From: Tetrastigma voinierianum
Lineage: Eukaryota; Streptophyta; Magnoliopsida; Vitales; Vitaceae
Direction of reading: 5' to 3'
Length of the DNA: 64,000 bases
Assembly: GCA_016808115.1 (NCBI GenBank)
Contig: JAEQBH010004549.1
Coordinates: forward strand, 124,001-188,000
A program made the position numbers and the translations under genes. Positions within the stretch are counted from its first letter, which is position 1. Every line of letters starts with the position of its first letter. Positions 34,852 through 47,040 of the stretch are shown here, piece after piece. Under the pieces are notes generated by a model that searched no databases, was not told the DNA's origin, and saw nothing but the letters and a program-made list of their open reading frames with translations.

Positions 34852-35816
34852 TCTCCCCTCCTTAAAAAGAATTTTGTCCCGAAATTCCACGCACATACGC
34901 ATCGACCGTGCATATGTAACCTCTGACTCGAAACCATGTCGGATATGACAACGCTGGCTAAGGTCCCCCAGTGCGACTGACTTAGATGGATGTCAACTCA
35001 TCCATGTCGAGAATGACATCAACACCTAATCACGTGCCACCTATGGTCACCATGGCGAATCACGAGATCACGATTCTTAGTCTCGAGCACATCTGACCTG
35101 CTCTGCCCTACATCTGGGGAAGAATTTCTCATCATCTCTCAAGGCTTTCAAACCTCATGCCAAAATCTATCTGTTGATGCAACATCTCTAAGGTGTAAAC
35201 GACCTCGAGACACTATTCACATCATAGAAAAATTTTATACACTATGTCATTGCATTAAGTAGTTAATGCAAGACAATAATTTCATTTATTAAATCATATT
35301 CGACAAAAATTTTATTTTATAAAATTTTACTTTATTTATTTTATTTTTAAAAAATTTATTTATATATATATTTTTCATTTTCGAATAGAACCAAAATATT
35401 TACCCCAAATATTTTTTTCTGTTACACCTTTGTAAAACCCGAGAAAATTTTTCTTCTCAACACATAATTTTTCATTTTTCCAATAAACCAAATAAATTTA
35501 TTAAAATTTATTTTATTTAATTTTTTTCGATTTGCAAGCATGAAACCTTAAAAAAAAAATTTTTCACATCATTTTTCATTTAATTGGACCATTTTGTCCA
35601 AAATTTCTCGAACATAAGTTACATTTTCGACCCTAGTGTTGACATCTTTCCTAATATTTATTCACCAAACATACAATTTCAATCCTGATTCTTATACAAC
35701 AATTCATCACGCATCGATCATCAAAATTACACAAGAGATGTGTGATCTAACTTAGTGCCCATCAGGTCTAGTAATCGTATACCTAAGCTATCGACACCAA
35801 TCTCTAGGTATTTATA
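34852..35816 (-). other. Internal remnant of a family B-type element, no coding domain recognised
   Basis: Starts with the polypurine tract (34855-34866) and the TTTCGGGACAAAATTC segment that normally ends Ty3 pol regions. From about 34900 to 35230 no gag-pol motif is visible in any frame. From about 35270 it is AT-rich like the family B leader (35480-35530 resembles 29890-29930). A TGTAAAACCCGAGAAAATTT start-like word is at about 35431. It could be a non-autonomous derivative. Confidence 0.4.
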
Positions 35817-37262
35817 TGTGGAGTCCACACCCTTCGTGACCCCTGGGTACCACTTGGTGGGAGGCGGCTGTCTTGATGCGCGGGTCACACGGCGGCGCTG
35901 CTCGCACAAGTGAGCTCGAATCCATGATCAGGGACTCTTATGCGATGGGGGCACTCACTGCAGCTGAGCTACTGGCTCGGTGGTAGTGAGGAGTGCTCCC
36001 CCGTGCCTGCCTTTGTGGGTTCGAGCTCTCCCACGAAGCAAGGCCGATTGAGGCACAGTGGCGATCTTTGCTGGTGGGCTCCCACTGGCTACGAGGGTCA
36101 CGAGTGTGGACACTCCACGATAAAGCCTTTATTGTGGGGTCCACATAGCCGTGACCCCTCAGTACCCCAGCCGGTGGGTCCCACTCATAGGATATCCTCA
36201 TTCCTTTGAGACACTTTGGCCTCCTCGAGGTCGGGCAGGGACTAGGGTCTTTAGTCGATGGGAGGCATCTACGATGCCACGGCGAGGCTACTTTTATTGT
36301 GAGGTCCACACCCTTCGTGACCACGGGGTGCCCTTCAGGTGGGTCCCACTCATAGGATATCCTCATTCCCACTGAGTTCCTTTCGCCTCCCGGTCGAGAC
36401 CCGGGACGCTGGGGTCTTTGGTCGATGGGAGCATCTCACGGTACCAGCTGAGCTACTGGCTCGGTTGGTGAAGATGCCCGTGAACTAAGGCACAGGTGCG
36501 AGTTCGAATACGGGAAAAACTCGGTGAAGATGAAGGATCACTATGAGGTGGGACCTGAAGGCTACCACTGGACATGATAAAGCAGCTGGTGTGGGATCCA
36601 CACCGCCGTGACCCCTCGGGTGCCACTTCGGGTGGGTCCCTCATAGGATATCTCATTCCCGGCGGGTTCGCTTTCGCACCAGGAGATTCGGGCAGGGACC
36701 CCAAGTGCTTTTGGTCGATGGGAAGCATCTGCGGGTACGACCAAGATCACACCCTTCGTGACCACGGGGTGCCCTTGGTGTACTTGTGGGGTCCACCCTT
36801 CGTGGCTCAGGTCGCCGCCCCGGGTGGAGTCCCGTCCCTTTGGGAATATCATCTTGCTCCTAAGGCATTTTCTTTCGCCTCAGTAGAGACTCGAACCCGG
36901 GACGGGGGCTTAAGGTCGATGGGAGCATCTCTTTGTGCAATTGAGCTACTAGCTCGGTTGAGTGCCAGAGAATAAATTTGGACAACCACAGTCTGATGCT
37001 ACGAAATAGTAGAAGAGCATGATATTCTGTGTTTGAGCCTGCAGGTGAACACCTGATGGAAGCCTGAGAGCACCATACCGAAAAGAATGTGGACCCAGTA
37101 ATAAAGGCGCCTTTTATTGTGTGGACCACACCCTTTGTGACCTCGGGGTACGCCGGTGGGTCAAAAACCGTAGGACTATCGCCGTTCCATTTGAGTTCGC
37201 TCGGCGCCGGAGATTGAACCCGGGCTAGAATTAACACTGAGTCGATAGGAAGCATCTCTGGT
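35817..37262. repeat. Cluster of inverted tRNA-derived SINE-like units, about 490-bp period
   Basis: Units have a tRNA-like head with box A-like TAGCTCAGCTGGTA and box B-like GGGTTCGAGTC (best on the minus strand at 36362-36460 and 36880-36955, and on the plus strand at 35970-36035 and 36455-36520). The body has GGGACCCACC and GGTCACGAAGGGTGTGGACC, ending in AATAAAAG. Plus and minus units alternate head-to-head and tail-to-tail. The head-to-head junction GAGCTACTGGCTCGG occurs at 35966, 36450 and 36943, giving a 484- and 493-bp spacing. No unit has a complete tRNA cloverleaf. Internal pol III promoter boxes and tRNA-like heads are the mark of plant SINEs; the family is not one I can name. Confidence 0.65.
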
Positions 37263-37719
37263 ACCAAACATTCTTGAAAGACCACAGGCCAGGATTAACC
37301 ATGAACAGGGACCTCCGTCAGTGGATATGAAACTTTTCCTCAATGATCAAATAAAATCCATGGGCGAACCCCTTTGCAGTCTTTGTATCTTTGAAATAAT
37401 GGAAGGGTGGGTAAAATTTTTCTTTTCTCTTGTTTTTCGAGAAAAATCGGCGAGTTTCCTCTGTTTCGGACTTTCCCAATTTACAAATATGACATTTAAA
37501 AACACTTATAATCTTCGATTTTCAACCTTAGTTTTAGGACTCCTCGTCCTGACTCAATCAACACAATATATACCATATACATTTTATTCATTTCAATCGT
37601 GAGAAACATTCAAAACCTTCCAATTCCATGCACGAGTTTTATAAAAAGGTGGGCTTGGCGGGACTTAAAGCCCAGAAGCCAGCCTAAGTAGTTCGTTTCA
37701 AAATATATCCATATATGCA
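37263..37719. other. Stretch without recognised feature
   Basis: Contains a 93-codon plus-strand frame (37321-37602) with hydrophobic and Phe-rich composition. I see no family motif and no support for a gene. It may be the diverged low end of the adjoining minus-strand LTR. Confidence 0.3.
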
Positions 37720-38471
37720 TATATACATGACAAAGTATTCGACATATAAAATATGCAAACTATTTATATGATACGATTGTGTGCGTCGATATAACCCCGA
37801 TGGCTCGACTCGGCTGCGGGAGGGTACTCTCTTGGCCTTTTGTCTACAGTCTACAAAATGTTTTTGGAAACATATGGAAGAATGAGCTAAAGGAGCCCGG
37901 TGAGTGTATTTTCATTAAGATACCATTTAGTATATACGAAGTAATACATACTTATACAATTAAAAATCCCTTTACGCCTTAAACTTTCTTTTCAAAGTAA
38001 TACATACTTATACAATTAAACTTTCTTTATTTATTTATTTCTTTATTTCTTTCTTTTTGATGGAACCCAGGGAAATAAACACAGGAACGGTTCCGCATGT
38101 TTGATGGAGATGATCACATTCGGTCATAGCATTCTGGCTGCGGAGCTCACGCTTTGCATAGGGTTTCAGTCCTGTAGCACCTTATCGTGTAAGGATATTG
38201 CTACAGACACCTAATTCCCTCCTCGATTAGTAACACATAAGCTTTTCTGCTCCTAATCAACACAACAGGTACCTCGGCCCAGATATCGATCCTGCAGTCA
38301 TATAGGGTTAGGGTAACCATCGTTAAAACATTTATCAAAATACATTTATAAATCATTTAAAATCCTTTACTTTATCATGAAAACTCATATATATATCAAA
38401 TATACATATGCATTCTTTACACATTTTTAAACTTTCATAATGCCTTAACATATACTTTATATATAATTTAA

Positions 38472-38502
<31 letters not shown>

Positions 38503-40246
38503 ATGCAAGATAAACATGTACATTAAAATTTTCATTACATCAAAACTTTTCATTTAAGCGATATAAGCATTTGCGTTAAACTTTTCATTTTAACATCAAA
38601 ATCATTCGCTTTTAAAAGCTCGATTTGCAAAAGCATCGTTTTATTTCGGTTAACATTCGATCAGCTTGCTTCGTCAATTCCGGATTTCCGTCAGATAGTC
38701 CTTTTCACCTTTTTCAAGAAAACCACAACTATACATTAATCATAACTTCCATTTTAATCCACCGTACACATTCATTTAAAGGCAAATGAACAAATTACCC
38801 TTAAACTAAAACCCACTCATTTTGGCCAACCTTTTCTAACAATACTCTATAGACTTTATGACTAAAATTATTCAAACGGTCTTCCAAAATTTATGAAACT
38901 CTCCAGATCCAGTCCTTTATATATCCAATGACATCTTTAAATTTTCAATTTTAAAATTCCTTCTCTAAAGCCCTCAACCACATAACCTGAGTTGTATTTT
39001 ACATCTAGATGACTCAATTTGGCATAACAGAATCTGCACATAGCTCCACTTTGACAAATTTTCTGGGCACTTTAGGATTACAATTTGCTTGAACTTCCTT
39101 CAGATAAATTTTTCCTTTAGAAGTCTATTTTAACCAGCAACTTGAATCACTCAAATCGGATCAGAAATGAGCAAGTTATGATCAAAATACGACAAATGGT
39201 CGAAACAAGAAAACAGAGCATTTCCTGTACCGAGAACCCGAACCGATGAAACACACATGGCCCTACTTTGAGTAAATTTTAGGCCACTTATAATCAAATT
39301 TGACGATACCTATTTCTATAGGTTGATTCTCCTTGAAGTCTATTTTAACCAGCAACTTGAATCACTCCAAATCGGATCATAAATGAGCAAGTTATAGTCA
39401 AAATAAATGATTGTCGAAACAGGAAAGCAGGCATTTCTGTGCCGAGGCCCCACTGCGGAAAATGGCTAGGAATGTGTTTACTGCTTGAACTTTTTCACTC
39501 TAAACACTCCAATCTAATGCCTTATACCCATTGACATATCACACAAAATTCACTATCAATTCCTAACAATTCCCTCACTTTCTTTTCAAAACCTAACCTA
39601 ATCCATTTCCTTCTCAATTGATATCAAAATCATAATAATTTCAACCTTAAATACTACCAATTCTTTTAAACATCATATAATTTGATGATTCCATGTTTAT
39701 TTTCTCCCAATTGAGGTTTTACTCTCATAACCTAACCATTCAAGGTTCATGTGCTCTTTGCACAAAACCTAGACGAATGAGCATCTATTACTCCTTGCCA
39801 AAGTCCACAGAATCGATTACTGCAGTTCTGAGCAAAGACATACGATTTTTGGACTTACCATATCATGCTTCTTCCTCTCTTCCTCCTCTTGGCTCTCTCC
39901 TTCTCCTCCTACAATTTGCTAGGGCAAACTTTGAGACCAAATGAATTTTGGCTCTTGTTTTTCCCCATTTTTATATTTTCAACTTTTCACTAATTCTTGA
40001 TTTAGTCCTCGAAACATTTAAATATTGCAATACCCGACTTTTGAAATTCCTACTATTTTGTCTACATAATGATTTCATATTCTTTTTTTACTAATGACAA
40101 TTTACCCTTATCCCCATACAACGATCAGGTTTCCATCATTTATCATCTCCTACTTTAGTCTCAAAATACTACAATGTGACACTTAGTGCTCTTACTCTGG
40201 CTACGGTATCGTATGCTATGCGCTCTCTCGGGACCGGGGTGTTGCA
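37720..40246 (-). mobile_element. Diverged family A-like LTR, minus strand (left limit uncertain)
   Basis: On the minus strand it starts TGCAACACCCCGGTCCCGAGAGAG at 40246. It shares the family A segments CTAAGTGTCACATTG, AATTTTAAAATTCCTTCTCTAAAGCCCTCAACCACATAA (compare 21990-22050) and the GGAGTGTATTTT / ATGAGCTAAA segment (about 37885). It also has a ~215-bp internal duplication (39120-39240 and 39336-39455). No polypurine tract or pol sequence follows its start, so 40246 is the outer edge of a solo or 5' LTR. Confidence 0.6.
39120..39455 (-). repeat. Internal ~215-bp duplication in the diverged LTR
   Basis: The segment TCTATTTTAACCAGCAACTT, then AATCACTCAAATCGGATCA, ATGAGCAAGTTAT and GTCGAAACA, occurs twice (about 39123 and 39340). 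The equivalent of this segment occurs once in the other family A LTRs (about 4790-4860, inverted). Confidence 0.7.
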
Positions 40247-40266
40247 TTATAAACTTTGAAACTTTG

Positions 40267-40775
40267 ATCTGGCGTACTGGTCGTTGACAACTACATCAAC
40301 TCGTAGGAATACTCGTGAATGTTGGGTAACCGTCTATTTCATGAAAAATTGGTTAGAGCCTCCTTTATGCGAGGCTACTGGAGTACATGCTTTGTCAAAA
40401 CAATCATAATGACCTCACGGTCGCATGCGAGTAAAATAAGCGGCAAGCTTGGGCCTTTTCATATTTTGACACTTGAGTGATCTCGGCCATCCATTTCCAT
40501 CATCTCTCTACTCACCTGTATGTGTCACCCTTGGAGTACGTGTTATAGGTGACTTTGTCGCGCCCGCGTGTCGTTCTGGTAGCTCGACACATGGCAATTG
40601 CCTCAGCGTACAAATTACGGCGATCTTGGAATTCGACGAATTTGATGTGGTAGGCCCCAGATTTCGCGAGGCGATTCAACGGTGAAGTCGTTCGTCGTCA
40701 AATCTTCAGAAAAATTTTTGGATTTTTACCGGAAATGACCGTTTTTGCCATTTTAAATTAGATTTTCTCAGTCTT
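40267..40775 (-). mobile_element. Second short family B-type LTR, minus strand
   Basis: Collinear with 34342-34851: GTTGACAACT near the end, ATACTCGTGAATGTTGGGTAACC, GAGCCTCCTTTATGCG, CCATCCATTTCCATCATCTC, then TTTCGCGAGGCGATTCAACGG and GGATTTTTACCGGAAA. The start is at about 40775 (CTCAGTCTT). The two short LTRs share orientation and are about 5.4 kb apart, so they may be the ends of one element into which other repeats were inserted. No clear primer site was found at 40266. Confidence 0.6.
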
Positions 40776-41243
40776 CTGAAACTACGTATTACATATATAA
40801 TTGAAATAGTCTGACTTATAATGGTTATTACATAAATAGATATAACTAATATATATTTTGCATGCTTATTACTAGAATCGTTGATGTAATCATATAAGGA
40901 ATAAAGAAAACATAATTTAGGAAGGAAAAAAAAGCTAGTACACAGTCCCGGGCTAGTCAGTCCAATAGGATTCAGTCCTATTTTGTCCTTTTGATCTTAA
41001 TTAGAATTTGATCGTCACGGTCTCCTGAGTGTTAGATTATGTGTTTTTCAGGTTTCGGATCGGTATAGTCCAATCCGGTTTTGGATTAGTGAACTGTATG
41101 CATCATTATATTTAAGTTGTTTTAATTAATAAAAATAGAAATTATAAGATGTCATAAAACTAGTGATTTTTAATAATTATCCTCCATTTAAATTTTTTTT
41201 GAAAAATACTTAGCATATTATTTGTGATAAATATACTTAATTT

Positions 41244-41314
<71 letters not shown>

Positions 41315-42542
41315 GTAGTAACTATCTATCCATTAAAGATTTTCGAAAATGTGTTATAATAACAATATTGTCTAATTTTAAAAAATGTTTAATTAATAGG
41401 AATAATAAGTTACACCACAAAAATAGTTGTTGTAGTTATCTATTAGTTTGTAGATATTGTTTTTTAAATAAATGTTGTATTTTCATTAGAAATATTATTT
41501 TGTTTTATAAAATAAAAACTCACACAATACAAATCATCCTCTTACATATTAATTAATAGTTATTATTTTATTTTTATATATATATTTTTGTTTAATTAGT
41601 AGTTATTGAACTAGTAAAAGAGATTAGTTAAGAATAAAATAATAAATTATATCATAATAACAATAAAGTATAATTATTAATTTGATAAGAGCAGTTGTAT
41701 TTTATATATTCTTTTTTTAATACAAGTAATTTATAGATTCTTTATAACATATTTATATAATGGTTTTTATTCCTTGCTTTAAAATTTGAAATTTTATTTT
41801 TAGTTATTTATTTATTAAATATAATATGTAACTAATTAGTAAGAACATTTGATTATCATAAGTAAATTACCCTACAAAAAGTTACAACTTCGCTAACTAT
41901 ATATTTGTTATTTGATAGATTTTCAGTAAATTAATGTTGTGTTTATATTTTAAAATATTATTTAATTATATAACATAAAAAAATGTGGCATTAGCATTCA
42001 ATTACATTTTAATAAATAATTTATAATTTTGATTTATTTAATTATTAATTCATAATTCTATAGAAGTACTAAAATTAACTTGTCATTAATAACAAAATAA
42101 TAAGTCTATCATAAAAAATATAATAGTATATCATAAAAATATCATAGATTAAAAATTTTAAATTTTTAATTACATATATTTTTAAATATTTAAATTATGA
42201 TTTGTATTTCTTACACTTAATTAATTTATAAATTTTTAGTTATAGTTTAATATATTAAATATTATTTATAATTGGATTAAAAAAATATCATTTTTAAAAA
42301 AAATATCAGTTCAAAACATTTATATTGGATAATATAAATAATATATACCAGAATAAGTTAAAAAAAATTAATACAATCCGCATTATACATATAATGCGCG
42401 GAAATGTAGAACATGCTAACAAACATGTGACATGATGTCTTTTAGTTTGTTTGCTAAATAAATAAAAAAAATAAATGAAAAACTTACCTCATTCACACAA
42501 CCGTAATTATTTATCACCATATCTAACAAACACTATAACTTC
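40776..42542. other. AT-rich stretch without gene
   Basis: About 1.8 kb. A 65-bp (TA)n lies at 41247-41311. Around 40930-41100 a less AT-rich part has words such as GTTTCGGATCGGTATAGTCC and AATCCGGTTTTGGAT, also seen near 33530-33640, which are common in plant DNA transposon remnants. A GC-rich hairpin-like word lies at 42377-42401. No frame has coding character. Confidence 0.5.
41247..41311. repeat. (TA)n microsatellite
   Basis: About 65 bp of uninterrupted TA repeat in AT-rich DNA outside the recognised LTRs. Confidence 0.95.
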
Positions 42543-42780
42543 TCTCAATCATCTTCTTTTTTCACGACCTCTCTCAATCAACTTATTTCTTGCAAGTTAT
42601 ACACTTCAAGGGTTATTCTTTGAAAGCATCACCAGATCGCAAAAGATTTTCTTTGAAAGTTCAAAATCTAAAGGTATTCTTCCTTTCCAAATCCTATTTT
42701 ACTATATGTTTTTTTAAAAGTGAAAGATAACTTAAATGTTTTTTGTATTATCATGTTATTTTAATGGATGATAAATAGTT
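42543..42780 (+). repeat. Duplicated segment, copy 1 (partner at 53950-54180)
   Basis: A ~230-bp segment with GACCTCTCTCAATCA, TTTCTTGCAAGTTATACAC, TTTCAAAATCTAAAG|GTAT and TATATGTTTTTTTAAAAGTGAA. It is followed by ATT-rich DNA, as in the partner. The AAG|GTAT junction resembles a 5' splice site, but no gene can be built around it. Confidence 0.75.
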
Positions 42781-42904
42781 TTATAGATAGATGATGACAT
42801 GATGAGAGTGACTATTATTTTTGATTCCACAATATATTTTGAAATTATATATATGTTGATATGAATAAACTGAAGAAAAATAAATTTCCTTCGGAACAAT
42901 ATGA

Positions 42905-43147
42905 TTATTGCATTTTTATTTATTTATTTATTTTTATTATTATTATTATTATCCTTATCAGTATATAAATAATAATAATAGTTATTATTATTGCTATTTT
43001 TGTAAAATTATTATTATTATCTCCTATTATTCCTATTATTAACATTATTAATATTTATATTATTATTAGGATTATTTAAAAAAAAAATCTTATCATCATA
43101 AAATTATTATTAATAATATTTATATTGATATTAGGATTATTTTTACA
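42905..43147. repeat. ATT-rich low-complexity DNA, left of the family B element
   Basis: Short ATT/AAT runs mixed with TTATCATCATAAAATTATTATTAATA. It joins the same type of sequence at 53365 once the family B element is removed. Confidence 0.85.
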
Positions 43148-43152
43148 AAATT
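43148..43152 (+). other. Target-site duplication (left) of the family B element
   Basis: AAATT directly before the 5' LTR, repeated directly after the 3' LTR at 53360-53364. Ty3/gypsy integrases make 5-bp duplications. Confidence 0.85.
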
Positions 43153-45128
43153 TGTAAGACCAGAGAAATTTAAATTTATGGAAAAGGGCAAAATCGTAAT
43201 TTCGGTTACAAAATTGTTATTTCGGTTAAAAATCCGAAATTTATTCTATGGATCTCGGATGACAAAACGGATTTCACCGTTGGAATTGTCTCACAAAATC
43301 TAGCTAGCACGTCGATTTGTCGAATTCGAGACGGTCGGAATTTACCGTTTTCGATGTATCGCGTTCGAATGCAAGTAAACGGTTTCGATGCGATGAAAGT
43401 CACATATAATGCATTACTCATGTGCGCAAGTGGTATGAGTAGGAAAGGATGAAAATGGACTGACAGGAGTCTTAGAATGTCAAGCGGGGAAAATAAAGGA
43501 CATAATTGGTAATTTGAAATTGATTAAATGGCACAACACAAGCGCTACAATGTCATCTCCTACATAAAAGACCAAAACAAAAAAGCGTCTTTAGGGAGAT
43601 TTTTGGCGATGGTACGTGGGTTTGGGCTATTTTAGAGTGAGAGAGAACTTCTCTCTAAAATACGAGACAATCAATGAGTCGGAGTGCTTGGAGACGAGAA
43701 GCGAAAACAGCTACCTGCCGGAAGAAGTCACACGTGTGGGTTCGGTTTGTGAATTTTTAACAAACTCCGAGAGGTAGAGGATTCTCCCTATTTGGTTTTA
43801 CGCTTTGTTTAAGAGCTATGTTGATGTTTTGATTTGGTTGGGCCTTGAGCAGTAGTTTGATCGATTCGAGCCTTGGGCAGAGTGTGGACTTTGAGACCTA
43901 CGAGCCGATCCCAGTATCGGTGTTAATGAATTTGTTTGGGTTAAATGTGTGATGAATTGTTCGATAAATCATGTATTGCTTGGTTTGTATAGTAGGAAAT
44001 GGCCGTGAGTGATTCACAAAGTGAACTGACGATTGGTGATTTTACGGGAATAGTAACCTAGGGTTTCACCATTCCCGAGAATAGTGTTCACAAAATAATT
44101 TTTGTGAATTAATATGTTTGGTCGAGAAATTCAATTAGAATTGCTCGTGTTTGATCATTAGCCCATGTGAGCTAATTTTGATGTGATGAAATGCGAAATT
44201 ACGTAACATGATTGTGTGATTGAATTTTATGTGAATATATGCATGTTTATATATATTTACATGTGATATAAGCTGTATTGGGCGGCATCATGCATTCCAT
44301 ATGCCTTTGGAACACCCCTAGGATGATAGGAGTGAGTGCATGAGATGAGTGCAGAAAATGGTTGGAGGGGAGTGTCTTAAAATAATTATCGGAGGGTAGT
44401 CCAAACTAAAAATATCGTCGTCGGAGGCGGCCCGATTGATATACATCGGGAGGGTAGTCCTGAGTATCAATCGTCGAGGAGGCAGTGATTGATATATATA
44501 CATCGGAGGGTTGTCCACAAACAAAATAATAATTCTCATACAAGGCTTAGGCGAGTGTGAGGGAGTCGGTGAGGACTCGGGTAAAAGATGAGGAGTTAGA
44601 CATTCAAGTAGGATCATGCATTTGCTTAAATGTGTGTTTAATTTGTATAACATTACTTTACGCCAGGTGGAGAGTAGCCCTTAGGGCGATTCCACTCTGC
44701 CCGAGCATTAGCTCACCCTATCGGGATATTATTTTCTGATACGGGGGAGCGTGCGAGGGCTGGCTAAATCCTGAGGCTGAGAGAGGATTAAGAAATCAGG
44801 TTGTGGCTTGATAATTTTAACATGTATTAAATTCTCTAATTTTAATATATGGGTTATATAAGAGTAAAAACATTTGAACTCTTTAGAACTGTGGATATAG
44901 TTGGTATGTTGTTATGAGTATTGTTTATGGGCGGAGTGGCGTTTCGTCATGTGATGGATGCTATTGTGTATTGCCTTTGTTTAGGACGGTATATCGAGTA
45001 TTGTATTTTGGGTAAATTTCTCATTATAAAGGAGACTGCTTGATTCTGAAGTGGCGTGAGGTAACTTAGATATCCTTGTATTCCTTGGGTTAATGGTGAT
45101 CAACGGACCCCGGGTTTAGAGGCGTCAC
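43153..45128 (+). mobile_element. 5' LTR of the complete family B element
   Basis: 1976 bp, from TGTAAGACCAGAGAAATT to GGGTTTAGAGGCGTCAC. Contents: repeated TCGTAATTTCGGTTA module, AGAGAGAACTTCTCTC inverted words (about 43640), CTCCGAGAGGTAGAGGATTC (about 43767), palindromes (about 44010-44085), TCGGAGG repeats (44390-44520) and an AT-rich TATATGGGTTATATAA segment (44840-44870) that could hold the TATA box. It aligns with 51421-53359. Confidence 0.9.
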
Positions 45129-45147
45129 GGCAGTATGTGAGCTTAGG
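45129..45147 (+). other. Degraded primer binding site of the family B element
   Basis: GGCAGTATGTGAGCTTAGG in the place of GGTGGTATCAGAGCTTAGG. It is recognisable as the initiator tRNA-Met site by position and by matching bases, but several bases are changed. Confidence 0.55.
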
Positions 45148-47040
45148 TATCGAATGCCTGTGGGGAGCTGGGTTATGATTATCCATCACCACTTGGAACG
45201 TGTGATATAGGTATGGAAACCTAGAGATTGAGGATTTGGGCTTGGGCCATAGTGAGTAAGAACATAGCCACTATAGGTATGGTTCGATGTGGAGTTAGGT
45301 ATATGAGATTACCTAGGAAAATCACGGGAATGAAACTAGGATCTTTTGCATGCACGTGTTGTATATTTTATGTATGATTTGGAAATAACGATGTGTGATC
45401 ATGTTGATGGTATGAATTGTGTGCATATATGCTTGGTTGATAGCATAGGATGAAGAGTGGAAAGTTTAGGAGTTTACAGTGTGTAAACTAGAAATAAAAT
45501 AAATTGTAATCAATTTATTTGGTTTATTGAAAGACAAAATAAACATTTTAATAAATTTTTTTAGGTTTTACAGTGTAAAACTGAAGAAAATTGAACAAAA
45601 TAAATCTTTATGAATTTATTTGGGTGTTTTGGAAAATGAAAAAAAAATGAAAAAATATTTTTTTTGGGGTATTTTTCTAGTAGCAAATATGAAAAAAAAA
45701 ATGGATGAATGTATTTTTTTTTTTCCAGTGTTCTGGAATAAATGAAAAAAAAAAAAAATTTGGTGCGAATCAGTTGAAGTGCGCGATTGTATTACAAAGG
45801 GAAGAATTTTGTATTACTGTCTGATCATTGTAATATTCTGAAATTGAGGCTTGAAATTTGGATAAAACACATGTGCAATACGGTTCTTTGTGTCTGAATA
45901 AGGAGTAAAGTTTGTAAGGGTTGTATTCACGAGATTTGAAATATATTGCAATAGGTTGGGAGAATAAATGTGCAATGTAGCGCTAGGTAATTTGGAAGTG
46001 AGATTGTATTACCATCTGATTTACTAAAGCTGTATTACGGAAAGGTAGTGGCCTAGGGAGTTGTATTCACGATACATAAAATATTGTCTGTGAGGGCGGG
46101 AAGGTCATTTGGATTATGTGCGGCTTGAGAAGAAATTATATTACGAGAGGTTCGGTTGGCTGCCGACGAGTGGAGTGTGATAGGTTGGCCCCTTGTGCAA
46201 TCTGCAGTAAACGGCAGTGTATTGCAATGGCGGCACAGCTCTTTGGAGGGATGTATGATACACTATAGTGTATATCGTAGGCCCGAGGTGCGTAGGCGGG
46301 GGTATATCGCGTCTGATCTCTACGACACTGATGTTTTTGACCTGGAGGCCGCGATCACGGCGCCTGCCCAGCGCCACACGGTCGAGGGCGTGCCGACCTG
46401 TTGGGCGCCTGTGCGACCTCATGCGCCTTGTTGTCACGCGCGCTGGAGCGCTTGTGGGCTGGGCGTGGAGGCCCCAGACGACGGGGCTGTCTTACTTGGG
46501 TGCACCGGCTGTTACTAGACCCCGATTTTGACTTAGTCACAGTTCACGAGTCAGTTTTGGGCCTCAGTTCATGAACTCTTTATTCATCACAAATTTTCTA
46601 AAAAAAAAAATTAAATTAAATAAAATAAACAAAAATCATATAAAAATTGACAAAATTTTTGGACAAATAAAATTTTCAAAAATAAAATTTTTATTGATAA
46701 AATTGATTTGATATGTGAAAAAAATGATCTTGCATTGCTTATAAATGCAGGAATTTGATGTATACATTGGTTTTGTGTATGATTAGTGTCGAGTATGTTT
46801 ATGCCTTGGGAATCGCTATTGTATTGGCTGCCATGTTAATTGTGTAGATCTTCAATGAAGGATGATATGTGAGAGGTTGTCCATGGGGCATTGGTCGGGC
46901 TTTCTGCCGTCTTGATACGTATTTGATGTTGATCAACAAGCCTTATTTGGGGCTGTAGGTATCGCAGTGGTACCCTTTGTCGCGGGCTAGCACTATGAAG
47001 TGGTCGGGGAGTCCTAAGTAACCTCCGGAGGATTTAGGCG
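45148..47040 (+). other. Untranslated leader of the family B element
   Basis: About 1.9 kb. Conserved start (CTGTGGGGAGCTGGGTT..., compare 30080-30200 inverted), two AT-rich parts (45480-45760 and 46590-46740), a moderately to very GC-rich part (46140-46520) and a segment with the paired words TCACGAGTCAG and AGTTCATGAACTC. The open frames at 46156-46540 on both strands lie over the GC-rich part; they match no family I know, and the inverted leader at 29440-29720 does not preserve them. The gag ATG expected near 46850 is not readable. Confidence 0.7.

Noticed and set aside
35938..36372. 144-codon minus-strand frame and neighbours
   Set aside because: It is entirely within the inverted SINE-like cluster. 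The repeated peptide MRISYEWDPP is the translated repeat unit.
35817..37262. Functional tRNA genes
   Set aside because: Box A- and box B-like words are present, but no complete cloverleaf or proper acceptor stem can be drawn. The repeated bodies and tails fit SINEs better.
42377..42401. Helitron 3' end (hairpin CCGCATTATACATATAATGCGCGG, later GCTAAC)
   Set aside because: The stem is imperfect, the terminal CTRR word is poor, and no TC start or Rep/helicase sequence is present.
46156..46540. 120-codon and overlapping frames that could look like a small gene
   Set aside because: They lie in the family B leader between primer site and gag, over GC-rich sequence, on both strands, with no family match; the inverted leader does not conserve the frame.
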